The notes beneath the pieces are model-generated. The model saw only the letters and a program-made list of their open reading frames with translations, ran no database searches and was not told the DNA's origin. A program made the translations under genes and the position numbers. Shown here piece by piece: positions 9,066 through 18,202 of a DNA stretch of 64,000 bases (position 1 is the first letter of the stretch; each line of letters begins with the position of its first letter). Source of the DNA: Halostella salina (GTDB lineage Archaea; Halobacteriota; Halobacteria; Halobacteriales; Natronoarchaeaceae); assembly GCF_003675855.1 (NCBI RefSeq), contig NZ_RCIH01000003.1:310001-374000 (forward strand), in the 5' to 3' direction.

Positions 9066-9311
9066 TCACGCGCTGACCTGCTCGGCCACGTCGACCAGCG
9101 AGAGCCAGGTGTTGATGCTCGCCCGGAGCGCCACCGGGTCCGCGGCCTCGACCGTGACGGTGACGGTCGGGCCGTCCCGGTCGACGACCGCCGTCGACCG
9201 GTCGCCGTCTATCTCGCCGACCTCCTGCCGGACGCTCCGCTCGACGGTCCGAGCGCGCTCCGGAGAATCGTAGTCGAACGCGAACGTCGCCTCGTGGACG
9301 AACGCCGGCAC
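9066..9311 (-). CDS. pcc1: KEOPS complex subunit Pcc1
   Basis: An 81-residue protein with the Pcc1 pattern: strand 1 (HEATFAFDYDSPERA), a central strand pair and the final helix DPVALRASINTWLSLVDVAEQV. In KEOPS, Pcc1 dimerises and holds Kae1 during t6A37 modification of ANN-decoding tRNAs. It follows rpoP by one base, so rpl37ae, rpoP and pcc1 form one operon. Confidence 0.92.
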   Translation of the reverse strand: MPAFVHEATFAFDYDSPERARTVERSVRQEVGEIDGDRSTAVVDRDGPTVTVTVEAADPVALRASINTWLSLVDVAEQVSA

Positions 9312-9312
9312 G

Positions 9313-9447
9313 TTACCGGACGTCGACTTCCTTGACGTCGCGGCTCCGCTCCTTCAGCAGCACCCGGTGGCCGCAGTACGGACACCGGACCCCGCCGTAC
9401 TCGTCGAGTTCGACGTCGCGCTTACAGCGGGAACACTTGTAGCTCAT
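9313..9447 (-). CDS. rpoP: DNA-directed RNA polymerase subunit P (Rpo12)
   Basis: A 44-residue zinc-binding RNA polymerase subunit (eukaryotic Rpb12 homologue). It begins [19 protein letters not shown] and has CxxC pairs at residues 5-8 and 22-25 ([10 protein letters not shown]). The short start at 9445-9447 gives the normal family length and overlaps the rpl37ae stop in an ATGA arrangement. Confidence 0.96.
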   Translation of the reverse strand: MSYKCSRCKRDVELDEYGGVRCPYCGHRVLLKERSRDVKEVDVR

Positions 9448-9725
9448 TCGTCCTCTTCGCCCAGCGCCGCGCGGATCGACCGGGTGACGCCGCGGCCGCC
9501 CGGGGTCTGCGGGCGGTACGTGCCGCCGGCGAACTTGTAGCCGCACTTGCCGCACTGCCAGATCCCGGTGCCCTGCCGGTCGACCGCGTTCGCGCCGCAG
9601 TCGGGGCAGGCGTGGTCCTCGTTCATGTCCGACTCGATCTCCGAGACGCGGCGTCGGGAGACGCGACCGTAGCGCGCCCCGAACCGCCCGGCACTGCCGG
9701 TGTTCTGTGGTCCGTCTTCGGCCAT
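9444..9725 (-). CDS. rpl37ae: 50S ribosomal protein L37Ae (eL43)
   Basis: A 93-residue zinc-ribbon ribosomal protein. A basic N-terminus ([19 protein letters not shown]) is followed by CPDCG and CGKCG zinc ligands and the [11 protein letters not shown] tail typical of eL43. It is first in the operon with rpoP and pcc1. A GTTTATC element about 27 bases before the ATG supports this start. Confidence 0.96.
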   Translation of the reverse strand: MAEDGPQNTGSAGRFGARYGRVSRRRVSEIESDMNEDHACPDCGANAVDRQGTGIWQCGKCGYKFAGGTYRPQTPGGRGVTRSIRAALGEEDE

Positions 9726-9828
9726 AGTAACGACACGTAGCCCCAGCGGGCAGATAAACCCTACGAGTCGGAACCGGCGTCGAACGCCGGCCGCGTCACA
9801 CCGACACGGTATCTCGCAGTGGTTGCTC

Positions 9829-10032
9829 TCACTCCTCGACCGGGAACGTCGCCATCTCGTGGGCGATGAGCGCGAGCGCCGCGAGGAACCCGCCGGTCCA
9901 CAGCGGGAACTCCCCGGGCGACCCCGCCAGCCCGACCGTCGTATCGAGCGCCCGAACGGCGGCGTGGAGGACTACGCCGGTCGCGGCGACGACCGGGATG
10001 GCGGCGAGCACGGCGTCGTAGCGGGTGACCAT
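9829..10032 (-). CDS. Small two-helix membrane protein
   Basis: A 67-residue protein with two hydrophobic segments (about residues 7-27 and 43-60) separated by a short loop. No known domain was recognised. It sits alone between L37Ae and a DUF2103 gene. It is probably a small inner-membrane protein of unknown role. Confidence 0.6.
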   Translation of the reverse strand: MVTRYDAVLAAIPVVAATGVVLHAAVRALDTTVGLAGSPGEFPLWTGGFLAALALIAHEMATFPVEE

Positions 10033-10106
10033 CGGCTAATTATATCTCATTACCGGTGAAAAGCGTCGGGGTTCCTGGCGGGCGCGTGAGTGGTCGCCCC
10101 CGAGAG

Positions 10107-10826
10107 CTACTGGAGGTCGGCTTCCGCCAGCGCGCCGTTCAAGTCCTCGCGGACGCGCTCGCCGGTCTCGCGGTCGCCGGCAGTCGTCACGACCCGGTTC
10201 TCCTGCACGCTGGACCCGTTGCGGATCAGCAGGCGGACGTTGCCGTTGCCGTCCGCCCGGGTCGCCTTTGCCCGGACGCCGGACTGCGATCCGGTGCCGC
10301 CGGCGTCGATCGGACCGGGGACGATCTTCTTGACGTGGGGGTGTCCCGCGACGGTCTGGACGGCGCGACGGCCGCTCCGCCCGCCGATGAGCGTCGAATG
10401 GGTGCCGCCGATCTTCTCGGCGGGCGCGGCGTCGACGACCTCCAGCGCCGTCTCGCCCCGACGGGTCCGGACTGCCTCCACGGGGTCGCCGCCGTCGACG
10501 CGGTAGAACTCGTGGTGCAACTGCTCTCGGGCCGCGCGGAGCACCTCCCGGTGGCCCGCGGCGAACACCTCGTCCGGTCGCTTGCGCCGCACCTCGTCGG
10601 CGATCCGGCCGGCGAAGTTGCGCAGTTCGACGACGCCCGTCTCCTCGCCGTCCTCCGGTGATGTGGTGATCGTCGTCGTCGCGACCACCTCGTCGTCGGA
10701 CAGCATCGTCACCGCCGCGCGGTCGCGGTCGATGTCTAGCACGACGGCGTCGGCGTTGGCGGTCCGACAGACCAGGCAGTAGTCGCCCGGCCGTTCCAGC
10801 GGGGAGCCGCACTGCCGACAGTCCAT
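10107..10826 (-). CDS. DUF2103 family predicted metal-binding protein
   Basis: A 239-residue protein. The N-terminus is a zinc ribbon (MDCRQCGSPLERPGDYCLVC, paired CxxC). A basic C-terminal region carries the SGRRAVQTVAGHPHVKKIVPG segment that marks the archaeal DUF2103 family. The ATG at 10824-10826 starts directly at the zinc ribbon. The biochemical function is unknown; the conserved His and Arg residues suggest a nucleic acid or phosphate ligand (inference). Confidence 0.82.
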   Translation of the reverse strand: MDCRQCGSPLERPGDYCLVCRTANADAVVLDIDRDRAAVTMLSDDEVVATTTITTSPEDGEETGVVELRNFAGRIADEVRRKRPDEVFAAGHREVLRAAREQLHHEFYRVDGGDPVEAVRTRRGETALEVVDAAPAEKIGGTHSTLIGGRSGRRAVQTVAGHPHVKKIVPGPIDAGGTGSQSGVRAKATRADGNGNVRLLIRNGSSVQENRVVTTAGDRETGERVREDLNGALAEADLQ

Positions 10827-10908
10827 GCCCCGGCATAGCTCCGCGGCGAATAAAACTGGCGCGCTTCCGGGATGCGGCCGGCGGTGTGGCGCCAGGTGGC
10901 CCGCCGAT

Positions 10909-11316
10909 TCAGGTGGCGACATCCCTCCCGCAGTTGCGGCAGTAGCGCGCGTCCGCCGAGAGGACGACGCCACACTCCGGACAGTTCCGCGGCCCGCCGG
11001 CGTCCTCGGGGAGTTCGTCGCCGCAGTTGCGGCAGTACTCGGCGTCCGCCGCGGCACGGGACCCGCAGTTCGGACAGGCCCGGTCCGACTCCCACAGGAC
11101 ACGCCGCCGAGAGTCGTTCAGGTACTTGTAGGCGGCGTACACCGCGTTGACGATGCCGAACGTCCACCAGGCGGTCAGGATCGCGATGACCACGTGGACC
11201 CCGAGCGCACCGTAGTTCCGCTTGACGAGGACGACCCGGTCACCCGACTCGTCCTCTATCTTCCAGCCCGCCTGCAGGGCGTCGTCCATCTCTCGCCGCA
11301 TCCGTTCGGTTCGCAT
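10909..11316 (-). CDS. Membrane protein with double zinc ribbon
   Basis: A 135-residue protein. A short cytoplasmic head is followed by one or two hydrophobic segments (about residues 37-64, GVHVVIAILTAWWTFGIVNAVYAAYKY). Two zinc ribbons of the CPNCG...YCRNCG type (about 80-98 and 109-131) make up the C-terminus. Such double zinc ribbons usually mediate protein or nucleic-acid contacts. No specific role can be assigned. Confidence 0.75.
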   Translation of the reverse strand: MRTERMRREMDDALQAGWKIEDESGDRVVLVKRNYGALGVHVVIAILTAWWTFGIVNAVYAAYKYLNDSRRRVLWESDRACPNCGSRAAADAEYCRNCGDELPEDAGGPRNCPECGVVLSADARYCRNCGRDVAT

Positions 11317-11382
11317 GGCCGCCCTACCACGCCGACGGGTAAATGCGCTCGCGGGGCGCTCCCACCCCGACCCGGGAGACGG

Positions 11383-12357
11383 TTAGTCGAACAGCCCCGT
11401 CGAGAGATACCGTTCACCGCTGTCCCAGAACACGGTGACGACCAGCGGGCAGTCGTCGTAACCGGCCGCCTCGCCGCCGTCGGACTGGAGCTCCCGCGCG
11501 CCGGCCGGCGCTGGCGGGCAGTCGAGTTCCGGAGCCGCCAGCCGCTCTGCGACCCGCCGCGCGGCGAGGCTGGTCGCACCGCTGGACTGGCCGACGAGGA
11601 TCCCTTCCTCGCGGGCGAGCCGGCGACATTCGGCCTCCGCGTCCTCCAGCCGGACCGTCTCCACGTCGTCGATGAGGCTCGTGTCGAGGTTGTCGCTGAC
11701 GAAGCCCGGTCCCATCCCCTGGTAGTCGTCGTCGCCGGGCTCGCCGGTCGAGAGGACGGCGTTCCGCGCCGGCTCGACCGCGACGACCTCCAGCTCGGGG
11801 AACTCCTCGCGGAGCCGCCGGCCGGTGCCCGACAGCGTGCCGCCGGTGCCGACGCCGGCGACCAGCGCGTCCACCTCGCGCTCGCCGACCTGCTTGACTA
11901 TCTCCTCGCCCGTCGTCCGGTAGTGGGCCTCCGGGTTCGCCGGGTTCTCGAACTGGCCCAGCTGTACCGCGCCGGTCTCCGCGACGATCTCGTCGGCGCG
12001 CTCGCGGGCCGTCTCCATCTCGCCGTCGACGAGTTCGAGGTCCGCGCCGTACGCCTTCATCAGTCGCTGACGCTCCTCTGACTTCGACGCCGGCATCACG
12101 ATCGTCAGGTCGTATCCACGGGCCGCGGCGACCAGCGCGATCCCGATCCCGGTGTTCCCGCTCGTCGGCTCGACGAGGCGGTCGCCCGGCTCGATCCGGC
12201 CCGCCTGCTCCGCCGCGCGGACCATCGCTCGCGCCGGCCGGTCCTTGGCCGAGCCCCCCGGATTGAACGACTCGACCTTCGCGGCGACGGTCGCTCCCGT
12301 CGGGGAGTCGACCTGCACCAGGGGCGAGCCGATGGTGTCCAGAATGCTCTCTCTCAT
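11383..12357 (-). CDS. cysK: Cysteine synthase family PLP enzyme
   Basis: A 324-residue fold-type II PLP enzyme. The Schiff-base lysine is Lys38 in GGSAKDRPA, the substrate-binding loop is TSGNTG at 65-70, and the PLP phosphate loop is GVGTGGTLSGTG. It probably makes cysteine from O-acetylserine (or O-phosphoserine) and sulfide. A cystathionine beta-synthase activity cannot be excluded from sequence. It lacks a CBS regulatory domain. Confidence 0.88.
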   Translation of the reverse strand: MRESILDTIGSPLVQVDSPTGATVAAKVESFNPGGSAKDRPARAMVRAAEQAGRIEPGDRLVEPTSGNTGIGIALVAAARGYDLTIVMPASKSEERQRLMKAYGADLELVDGEMETARERADEIVAETGAVQLGQFENPANPEAHYRTTGEEIVKQVGEREVDALVAGVGTGGTLSGTGRRLREEFPELEVVAVEPARNAVLSTGEPGDDDYQGMGPGFVSDNLDTSLIDDVETVRLEDAEAECRRLAREEGILVGQSSGATSLAARRVAERLAAPELDCPPAPAGARELQSDGGEAAGYDDCPLVVTVFWDSGERYLSTGLFD

Positions 12358-12456
12358 TGCGTTCTCCTAACCGTCCGGTGCGTAAACCGATGCCGGTCAC
12401 CGGCAGGACGTGCCGCCGCCCGTGGAGGAACCGGCGGCCCGTCGGCGCTCCCCATC

Positions 12457-12618
12457 TCAGAGTTCGACCGCGCCGAGCCACCGCTCGGTGCCGTCGGCGT
12501 CGCACCACTCGGCGTGGGCCGCGGCACAGCGTTCGTGCAGGAGCCGTCCGCACTGGCACAGCACGCGCTCGGTTCCCGCGTCGATGCTCCCCCGGCACAG
12601 CGTACAGCGTCGTTCCAT
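12457..12618 (-). CDS. Small zinc-finger protein (53 aa)
   Basis: Reading down the minus strand from the ATG at 12616-12618 gives a 53-residue protein ending at TGA 12457-12459. Cys/His pairs follow a treble-clef or RING-like pattern: CTLC near residues 5-8, CQC at 21-23, HERC at 28-31 and HAEWC at 35-39. Small zinc-finger proteins are common and often functional in haloarchaea. The codon use matches its neighbours. The function is unknown. Confidence 0.65.
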   Translation of the reverse strand: MERRCTLCRGSIDAGTERVLCQCGRLLHERCAAAHAEWCDADGTERWLGAVEL

Positions 12619-12765
12619 ACTCCGTGCTACTGATCCATACGCAATAACTGGTGTAGCGATTTCCCGGACAGCTCCCGGACTGCAATGAACCGGTCGGTGT
12701 TGCCGGTACTCCCCGGTTCTGCGGGGAACGCGGCGGTTAAGCCGCTCGACCGTCTACGGCGATCC

Positions 12766-13149
12766 ATGTCACTCGAAACGATGGAACCGACCCCGACGTG
12801 GGACAGCGATGCCCACGGCGACACGGTCGAGACGCTCGCCGCGCACGACGACCTGACGTACAGGGTGTGGGGCGGCGACTGGTGCAAGGACTGCCGCGCC
12901 GTCCTCCCGGACTTCGCCGCCGCGCTCGACGCCGCCGGCGTCCCCGAGGACCGGATCGAACAGTACCCCGTCGAGCGCGAGGACGGCGAGAAAGTCGGTC
13001 CGAAGGTCGAGGAGTACGGCATCGAACTGATTCCGACGATCATCGTTGAGCGAAACGGTGACGAAGTCGCCCGCTTCGTCGAGTCGGCCGACCGGCCCGC
13101 TGCCGCGGTCATCGCCGACCAACTCGACGAACTCGACGCGACGGCCTGA
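12766..13149 (+). CDS. Thioredoxin family protein
   Basis: A 127-residue thioredoxin-like protein with the redox site WCKDC (GGDWCKDCRAVLPDF) and the cis-proline segment LIPTIIV. The ATG at 12766 is preferred; a longer in-frame extension to 12685 looks non-coding. The family resembles cytosolic thioredoxins that reduce disulfides, or those acting near cysteine biosynthesis, whose gene lies nearby. The redox partner is unknown. Confidence 0.85.
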   Translation: MSLETMEPTPTWDSDAHGDTVETLAAHDDLTYRVWGGDWCKDCRAVLPDFAAALDAAGVPEDRIEQYPVEREDGEKVGPKVEEYGIELIPTIIVERNGDEVARFVESADRPAAAVIADQLDELDATA

Positions 13150-13173
13150 CCGTCGTTCCGAACGGAAACGGCG

Positions 13174-15342
13174 CTATTCCGCGTCCTCGTTTTTGCCGTT
13201 CGGTCGAAGCCGCTCGGCCCACTCCAGCGCCGCTCCCACGTCCGTCTGCGGCGGCGAGCAGGTGAAGGACCGACAGACGTACAGCGTCGGCTCGTCCCCG
13301 TCGCGCTCCCGGTTCGCCCAGACCGGCGGCGCGTCGGCCAGTCCCAGTTCGTCCAGCCACTCCTGGAGGCCGTTCGCCGTCGGCGGTCGCCGGGAGAGCA
13401 CGCGGTTGGGCAGGAACTCGTCGCCGAAGCGGTCGCGCCACGCCGTAGGTGTCTCGTCGGCCACGACGGTGAGTTCGAGCCCGCCGGTTTCCAGCCGGTC
13501 GGCCGCCATCGCCAGCGAGACGTACTCGACGGGGCTGGCCCGGACCTCGTCGCCGTGCGTGCCGACGGCCGCCTCGGCTATATCGGCGAACGACTCCTCG
13601 GGGAGGAAGTGGTCGAGCGCCAGCAGCGCGTCGACGGCGACGCCGACGCTCGACGGCGTGGACTGGTCGCGGAGTTCCTGCGGGCGCGTCACCAGCTGTT
13701 CGCCGCTCTCGGGCGTGAAGTACAGCGTCCCGGCGTCCGCGTCCCAGAACTCCTCGCGGATCACGCGGGCGAGGTCGAGCGCGAACGCGAGGTGGTCCAC
13801 GTCGCCGGTCGCCTCGTACAGCACGAACGCGCCGCGGGCGAGGAACGCGTAGTCCTCCAGATAGCCCTCGCCCTTCACGTCCCCGGACTTGTACCGCCGG
13901 GCGAGCCGTCCGGCGTCCGCGTCCCAGAGGTGCTCGTGGACGAAGTCGAGCGCGTCCCCGGCCGCCGTCGCGTAGTCGCCGTCGAGGGCGACGTCGGCCT
14001 CGGCGAGCGCGCCGATCATGAGGCCGTTCCACCCCGCCAGCACCTTTTCGTCGCGGCGCGGCCGGGGCCGGTCGCTCCGGGCCGCGAACAGCTTTTCGTC
14101 GGCGGCGGCGAGCCGTTGCTCGACCGTCTCCGCGTCGAGCCCGTACTCGTCGGCCAGCGTCTCGACGCTCGAATCGACGGTCAGGACGGTCGTCCCGCGC
14201 TCGAAGTTGCCGGCGTCGGTGATCCCGTAGCGGTCGCAGACCAGGTCCGCAGTCTCCTCGTCCAGCACCTCGCGGACCTCGTCGGGCGTCCAGACGTAGA
14301 ACGCGCCCTCCTCGTCGCCTTCTGCGTCCGGGTCGCGCTCCGTCGGGACGGGGCTCTGTGCGTCCAGCGTGCTGTAGAAGCCGCCGTCGGGGTGGGTCAG
14401 TTCGCGCTCGACGAAGTCGAACGTCTCGCGGACGACCTCGGCGTAGCGCTCGTCGCCCGTCACCTGATAGCCGGCGAGGTAGACGCGGGGCAGTTCGGCG
14501 TTGTCGTACAGCATCTTCTCGAAGTGGGGCACCGTCCACTCGCCGTCGGTTGCGTAGCGGTGGAAGCCGCCGCCGACGTGGTCGTACATCCCGCCGTCGG
14601 CCATCGCGTCGAGCGTCTCGACGGCCACCTCTCGGTACGCTTCCCGGCCGGTCCGGTCGTATGCGCGGAGCAGGAGGTCGATCCGCCCCGGTTGGGGGAA
14701 CTTCGGCCCGCCGCTGCTGAACCCGCCGTGCTCCCGGTCCGCTCCGCGGAGGACGGCGTCGGCCGCGTCCGTCAGCAGTTCGCTCCCCGGGGCCTCGCCG
14801 CCCGCGCCCGGCGTGGCCTCCAGCCGGTCGGTCGCGGCGTCGGTCCACTGCTCCGCGCGGTTCTCCATCTCCGGCCGGTCCGTCTCGTCCGCCCAGGAGT
14901 CGGCGATGTTGCGGAGCAGGTTCGCGAACCCGGGCATCCCGCGTTTCTCCTCGGGCGGGAAGTACGTCCCCACGTAGAACGGCTTCCCCTCCGGCGTGAG
15001 CCAGACGGACAGCGGCCAGCCGCCGCGGCCGCTGACGAGCTGGCTCACCGTCTGGTAGATCCGGTCGATGTCCGGTCGCTCCTCGCGGTCGACCTTGATC
15101 GGGACGAAGTTATCGTTGAGCAACTGCGCCACGTCCTCGTCCTCGAAGCTCTCCTCCTCCATCACGTGACACCAGTGGCAGGCCGAGTAGCCCACGGAGA
15201 GGAAGATGGGCACGTCGCGCTCCTTCGCCGCGTCCAGCGCGGCGTCGTCCCAGGGCTGCCAGTTCACGGGGTTGTCGGCGTGCTGGCGCAGGTACGGGCT
15301 CTCCTCCTCGTCCAGTCGGTTGCGGTCCGTCGGGTCGGTCAT
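13174..15342 (-). CDS. DUF255 thioredoxin-domain protein (YyaL/SPATA20 family)
   Basis: A 722-residue protein of normal length for the family. The N-terminal thioredoxin-like DUF255 domain contains NPVNWQPW and the active-site-like SACHWCHVMEEESF (CHWC at 55-58). The remainder is an alpha/alpha six-barrel resembling glycosidases and epimerases. The family occurs from bacteria to humans, but its reaction is unsettled. The ATG at 15340-15342 begins just before the conserved LDEEESPYLRQHADNPVNW. Confidence 0.92.
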   Translation of the reverse strand: MTDPTDRNRLDEEESPYLRQHADNPVNWQPWDDAALDAAKERDVPIFLSVGYSACHWCHVMEEESFEDEDVAQLLNDNFVPIKVDREERPDIDRIYQTVSQLVSGRGGWPLSVWLTPEGKPFYVGTYFPPEEKRGMPGFANLLRNIADSWADETDRPEMENRAEQWTDAATDRLEATPGAGGEAPGSELLTDAADAVLRGADREHGGFSSGGPKFPQPGRIDLLLRAYDRTGREAYREVAVETLDAMADGGMYDHVGGGFHRYATDGEWTVPHFEKMLYDNAELPRVYLAGYQVTGDERYAEVVRETFDFVERELTHPDGGFYSTLDAQSPVPTERDPDAEGDEEGAFYVWTPDEVREVLDEETADLVCDRYGITDAGNFERGTTVLTVDSSVETLADEYGLDAETVEQRLAAADEKLFAARSDRPRPRRDEKVLAGWNGLMIGALAEADVALDGDYATAAGDALDFVHEHLWDADAGRLARRYKSGDVKGEGYLEDYAFLARGAFVLYEATGDVDHLAFALDLARVIREEFWDADAGTLYFTPESGEQLVTRPQELRDQSTPSSVGVAVDALLALDHFLPEESFADIAEAAVGTHGDEVRASPVEYVSLAMAADRLETGGLELTVVADETPTAWRDRFGDEFLPNRVLSRRPPTANGLQEWLDELGLADAPPVWANRERDGDEPTLYVCRSFTCSPPQTDVGAALEWAERLRPNGKNEDAE

Positions 15343-15420
15343 ACGCCCCCGTAGTCGCTTCGGACACCTAAGTGCGGCCGTCCCGGAACGCCGGTGCCCG
15401 GCGAAGGCGCGCCCGTCGGG

Positions 15421-15439
15421 ATTCCACGTTCGTGGATCG
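15421..15439. promoter_or_regulatory. Candidate purine-regulon operator upstream of purD
   Basis: ATTCCACGTTCGTGGATCG contains the inverted repeat CCACG-TT-CGTGG (15423-15434). It lies about 22-50 bases upstream of the purD TATA-like element CTTTACACTC, which precedes the ATG by about 27 bases. Almost the same sequence occurs upstream of purA (47718-47735). A position upstream of the TATA box fits an activator, or a repressor acting by looping or blocking recruitment. Confidence 0.55.
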
Positions 15440-15492
15440 TATGAGTCAGTGAAAGAGCAACCTTTACACTCACGTGCCCACCACCGTCGCCC

Positions 15493-16803
15493 ATGACCGA
15501 GACCGTCCTGCTGGTCGGCGGCGGCGGCCGCGAGCACGCCATCGCCCGCGCGCTGGCCGAATCGGACTGTGACCTGTACGCCTGCGCCGGCAACCGAAAC
15601 CCCGGGATCGCCCGGGTCGCCGTCGGCTTCGAGAGCCTCGACACGACGGACACCGATGCCGTGGTCGACTACGCCGAGGCGGTGGAGGCGACCCTCGCGG
15701 TGATCGGCCCGGAGACGCCGCTGGCCGCGGGCGTCGTCGACGCGCTCGAAGACGTCGGCGTGTACGCGTTCGGCCCGAAGCAGGCCGAGGCGCGCATCGA
15801 GACGGACAAGCGGTTCCAGCGGGAGTTCATGGCCGACCACGACATCCCCGGCTGCCCGGACTTCGCGACGTTCACCGACCCCGACGAGGCGGCCGCGTAC
15901 ATCGACGACTACGACGGCGACCTCGCCGTGAAGCCGACCGGACTCACGGGCGGCAAGGGCGTCCGCGTAACTGGCGACCAGATCACGAAGGCGGAAGCGA
16001 AGGAGTACGTCCGGGAGAGCGACTACGACGAGTTCGTGCTGGAGGAACGGCTCGTCGGCGAGGAGTTCACGGTACAGGCGTTCGTCGCCAACGGCGAGGT
16101 TCGCGTGACGCCGGCCGTGCAGGACCACAAGCGCGCCTACGAGGGCGACGAGGGACCGAACACCGGCGGGATGGGCAGCTACAGCGACGCCATCCCGCAA
16201 CTGCCGTTCATGAACGAGGCCGACTACCGCGATGCCGTCCGGATCATCGAGGCCGTCGTCGACGCGCTCGACGGCTACCGCGGCGTCCTCTACGGCCAGT
16301 TCATGCTCGGGGCTGACGGCCCGAAGGTCGTGGAGTTCAACGCTCGCTTCGGCGACCCCGAGGCGATGAACACGCTCCCCGTCCTCGAAACCGACTTCCT
16401 CGACGTGCTGACCGCGGCCCGCGACGGCGAGCGCCTGCCCGACCTGGAATTCGCCGAGCGCGCGACGGTCTGCAAGTACGCCGTCCCCGCCGGCTACCCC
16501 ACCGACCCCGAGGCCGGCGCGCCGGTGACCGTCGACGAGGAGAGCGTCGCCGACGTGGACGCCCCCGGCGAGGCACAGCTGTTCTACGCCTCCGTGGACG
16601 CCCGCGACGACGGCGTGTACACGACCACCTCGCGATCCTTCGCCGTCGTCGGGCTTGGCGACACCATCGTCGACGCCGAGGAGACGGCGGAGGCCGCCCT
16701 CGCGCTCGCCGGCGAGGCTGGCCTGCGCGTCCGCCACGACATCGGGAAGCCGGACCTCGTGCAGTCACGGATCGACCACATCGACGAACTCCGCGGGAAC
16801 TGA
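15493..16803 (+). CDS. purD: Phosphoribosylamine-glycine ligase
   Basis: A 436-residue GAR synthetase catalysing the second step of de novo purine synthesis. The N-terminal nucleotide-like fold begins LLVGGGGREHA. The ATP-grasp domain holds KPTGLTGGKGV, the substrate segment GPNTGGMGSYS and EFNARFGDPE. Length is normal. It stands alone, with no other pur gene adjacent, but shares an upstream motif with purA. Confidence 0.96.
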   Translation: MTETVLLVGGGGREHAIARALAESDCDLYACAGNRNPGIARVAVGFESLDTTDTDAVVDYAEAVEATLAVIGPETPLAAGVVDALEDVGVYAFGPKQAEARIETDKRFQREFMADHDIPGCPDFATFTDPDEAAAYIDDYDGDLAVKPTGLTGGKGVRVTGDQITKAEAKEYVRESDYDEFVLEERLVGEEFTVQAFVANGEVRVTPAVQDHKRAYEGDEGPNTGGMGSYSDAIPQLPFMNEADYRDAVRIIEAVVDALDGYRGVLYGQFMLGADGPKVVEFNARFGDPEAMNTLPVLETDFLDVLTAARDGERLPDLEFAERATVCKYAVPAGYPTDPEAGAPVTVDEESVADVDAPGEAQLFYASVDARDDGVYTTTSRSFAVVGLGDTIVDAEETAEAALALAGEAGLRVRHDIGKPDLVQSRIDHIDELRGN

Positions 16804-16874
16804 CCGGACTCACCGACCACGGCCCCCGCCCCGCGCCGGGAGCGTTTATTAGCTCCCGCCCCGAACGCCGTGGC

Positions 16875-17408
16875 GTGACAGAAGACGACGCGCCGGCCGA
16901 CGGCTCCCGCCACGACCGCGTCACCGCCCACCCGACGCCGGGACCGCGCAACTCCCTCCGCCACTGGCCCGACGCCAAGCACCCGCTGCGCGTCGCGCTC
17001 AACTACGTCGTGATCGTCCTCGCGCGGATCTCGCCGAGCCTCCGCCTGAAGTGCTGGCTCCTGCGGCGGATCGGCGTCACGGTCGGGACGGGCGTCTCGT
17101 GGGGGCTGGAGTCGACGCCGGACGTGTTCTGGCCCGAACTGATCACCGTCGAGGACGGCGCGATAATCGGCTACGACGCGACGATCCTCTGTCACGAGTT
17201 CCTGCAGGAGGAGTACCGCACCGGCGAGGTGGTCGTCGGCGAACGGGCGATGGTCGGCGCGGGAGCGATCATCCTCCCCGGTGTTCGGGTCGGCGAGGGC
17301 GCGAGCGTCGCCGCGAACTCGCTGGTTACGGAGGACGTGCCGCCGGGCGAGACGGTCGCCGGCGTTCCGGCGCGGCCGATGTCGAGTGACGGCCTCGACG
17401 ACGCCTGA
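16875..17408 (+). CDS. Hexapeptide-repeat acyltransferase
   Basis: A 177-residue protein from GTG 16875, 27 bases after a TTTATT element. Residues 70-165 show left-handed beta-helix hexapeptide repeats (GTGVSWG, AIIGYDATI, AMVGAGAIILPGVRVGEGASVAANSLV) ending in AGVPAR, as in LacA/MaaT-like O-acetyltransferases. A hydrophobic helix (about residues 40-55) suggests membrane association. The acceptor is unknown; a cell-surface sugar is plausible. Confidence 0.82.
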   Translation: MTEDDAPADGSRHDRVTAHPTPGPRNSLRHWPDAKHPLRVALNYVVIVLARISPSLRLKCWLLRRIGVTVGTGVSWGLESTPDVFWPELITVEDGAIIGYDATILCHEFLQEEYRTGEVVVGERAMVGAGAIILPGVRVGEGASVAANSLVTEDVPPGETVAGVPARPMSSDGLDDA

Positions 17409-17434
17409 CGGTGCTGGCGGGGTCCTGTCGTCTG

Positions 17435-18202
17435 TCAGTCCCGGATCCGGACGATCCCGTTCTCCAGCACGCGGCTGTTGGGGACGATGAACTCCTCCTC
17501 GTCGTTCTCGATGTGCGTGACGAACACGTCGACCTCCTGAACGATCCCCTCGTGGTCGCCGATCCGGACGCTATCGCCGATGCCGTACGGCTGGTTCAGG
17601 AGGAGATACACCCCCGCCGCACCGGACGCGAGGAAGTCCTTGAACGCGAGGCCGCCGAGGAACACGAGGGCGAACGCGTACACCGCGAGCAAGACGATCA
17701 GCGCGTCGGTGTTGACGCCGATCTGGTCTAACGCGACCAGCGAGGCGATGTAGAGGACGCTGTACTTGATCACCCGCGGTAGAAGCCCGACCTCCGGGAG
17801 CTTGATCCCGCGGAGGCGCTCGCTGGCCATCAGTTCGGCCTTGTCGGCGACGACGAAGCCGACGACCAGTACCAGGGCGGCGATGAACAGCCGGGGGACG
17901 AACTCCGTCACGCGCAGCCAGAACCGCTCGGCGCTGAACAGCTGGGCGATGTGGACCGCCGTCAGCAGGGCGACGCCGTACACGAACCACGAGGAGAGCC
18001 GCGCGACGATGGTGACCGTCGAGGTGCCGAGGCTCTGTGCGGTTCGCTCGAACGGCGTCCCCTCCACCGACTCCGGGATCCCCGCGGCGGTGAGCAGTCG
18101 CTTGTTGAGCTTGCCGACGAGGTAGCCAAGCAGGATGCCGACCGCGAGCACCGCCGCGGCCAGCGCTGCCGGCTGGTTCGTGACGAGGCTCCACTCCACC
18201 AT
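17435..18202 (-). CDS. MscS-family mechanosensitive channel protein
   Basis: A 255-residue membrane protein with about four to five helices. The pore-lining TM3-like segment and following beta domain (SGAAGVYLLLNQPYGIGDSVRIGDHEGIVQEVDVF, then IVPNSRVLENGI) define MscS. It lacks the long C-terminal cage, so it is a short form. Its start overlaps the dacZ stop by one base (TGATG), so it is co-translated with the c-di-AMP synthase. This links turgor release with c-di-AMP signalling. Confidence 0.88.
   Translation of the reverse strand: MVEWSLVTNQPAALAAAVLAVGILLGYLVGKLNKRLLTAAGIPESVEGTPFERTAQSLGTSTVTIVARLSSWFVYGVALLTAVHIAQLFSAERFWLRVTEFVPRLFIAALVLVVGFVVADKAELMASERLRGIKLPEVGLLPRVIKYSVLYIASLVALDQIGVNTDALIVLLAVYAFALVFLGGLAFKDFLASGAAGVYLLLNQPYGIGDSVRIGDHEGIVQEVDVFVTHIENDEEEFIVPNSRVLENGIVRIRD

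Noticed and set aside
13555-15354. 599-codon plus-strand frame opposite the DUF255 gene
   Set aside because: GC-rich haloarchaeal genes create long open antisense frames. The translation is Arg/Val/Leu-rich without motifs, whereas the minus strand encodes a full conserved protein.
15421-15439. Transcription terminator hairpin for the DUF255/purD intergenic region
   Set aside because: The DUF255 gene is transcribed away from this site, the stem is only 5 bp with no T-run, and the copy at purA argues for an operator.
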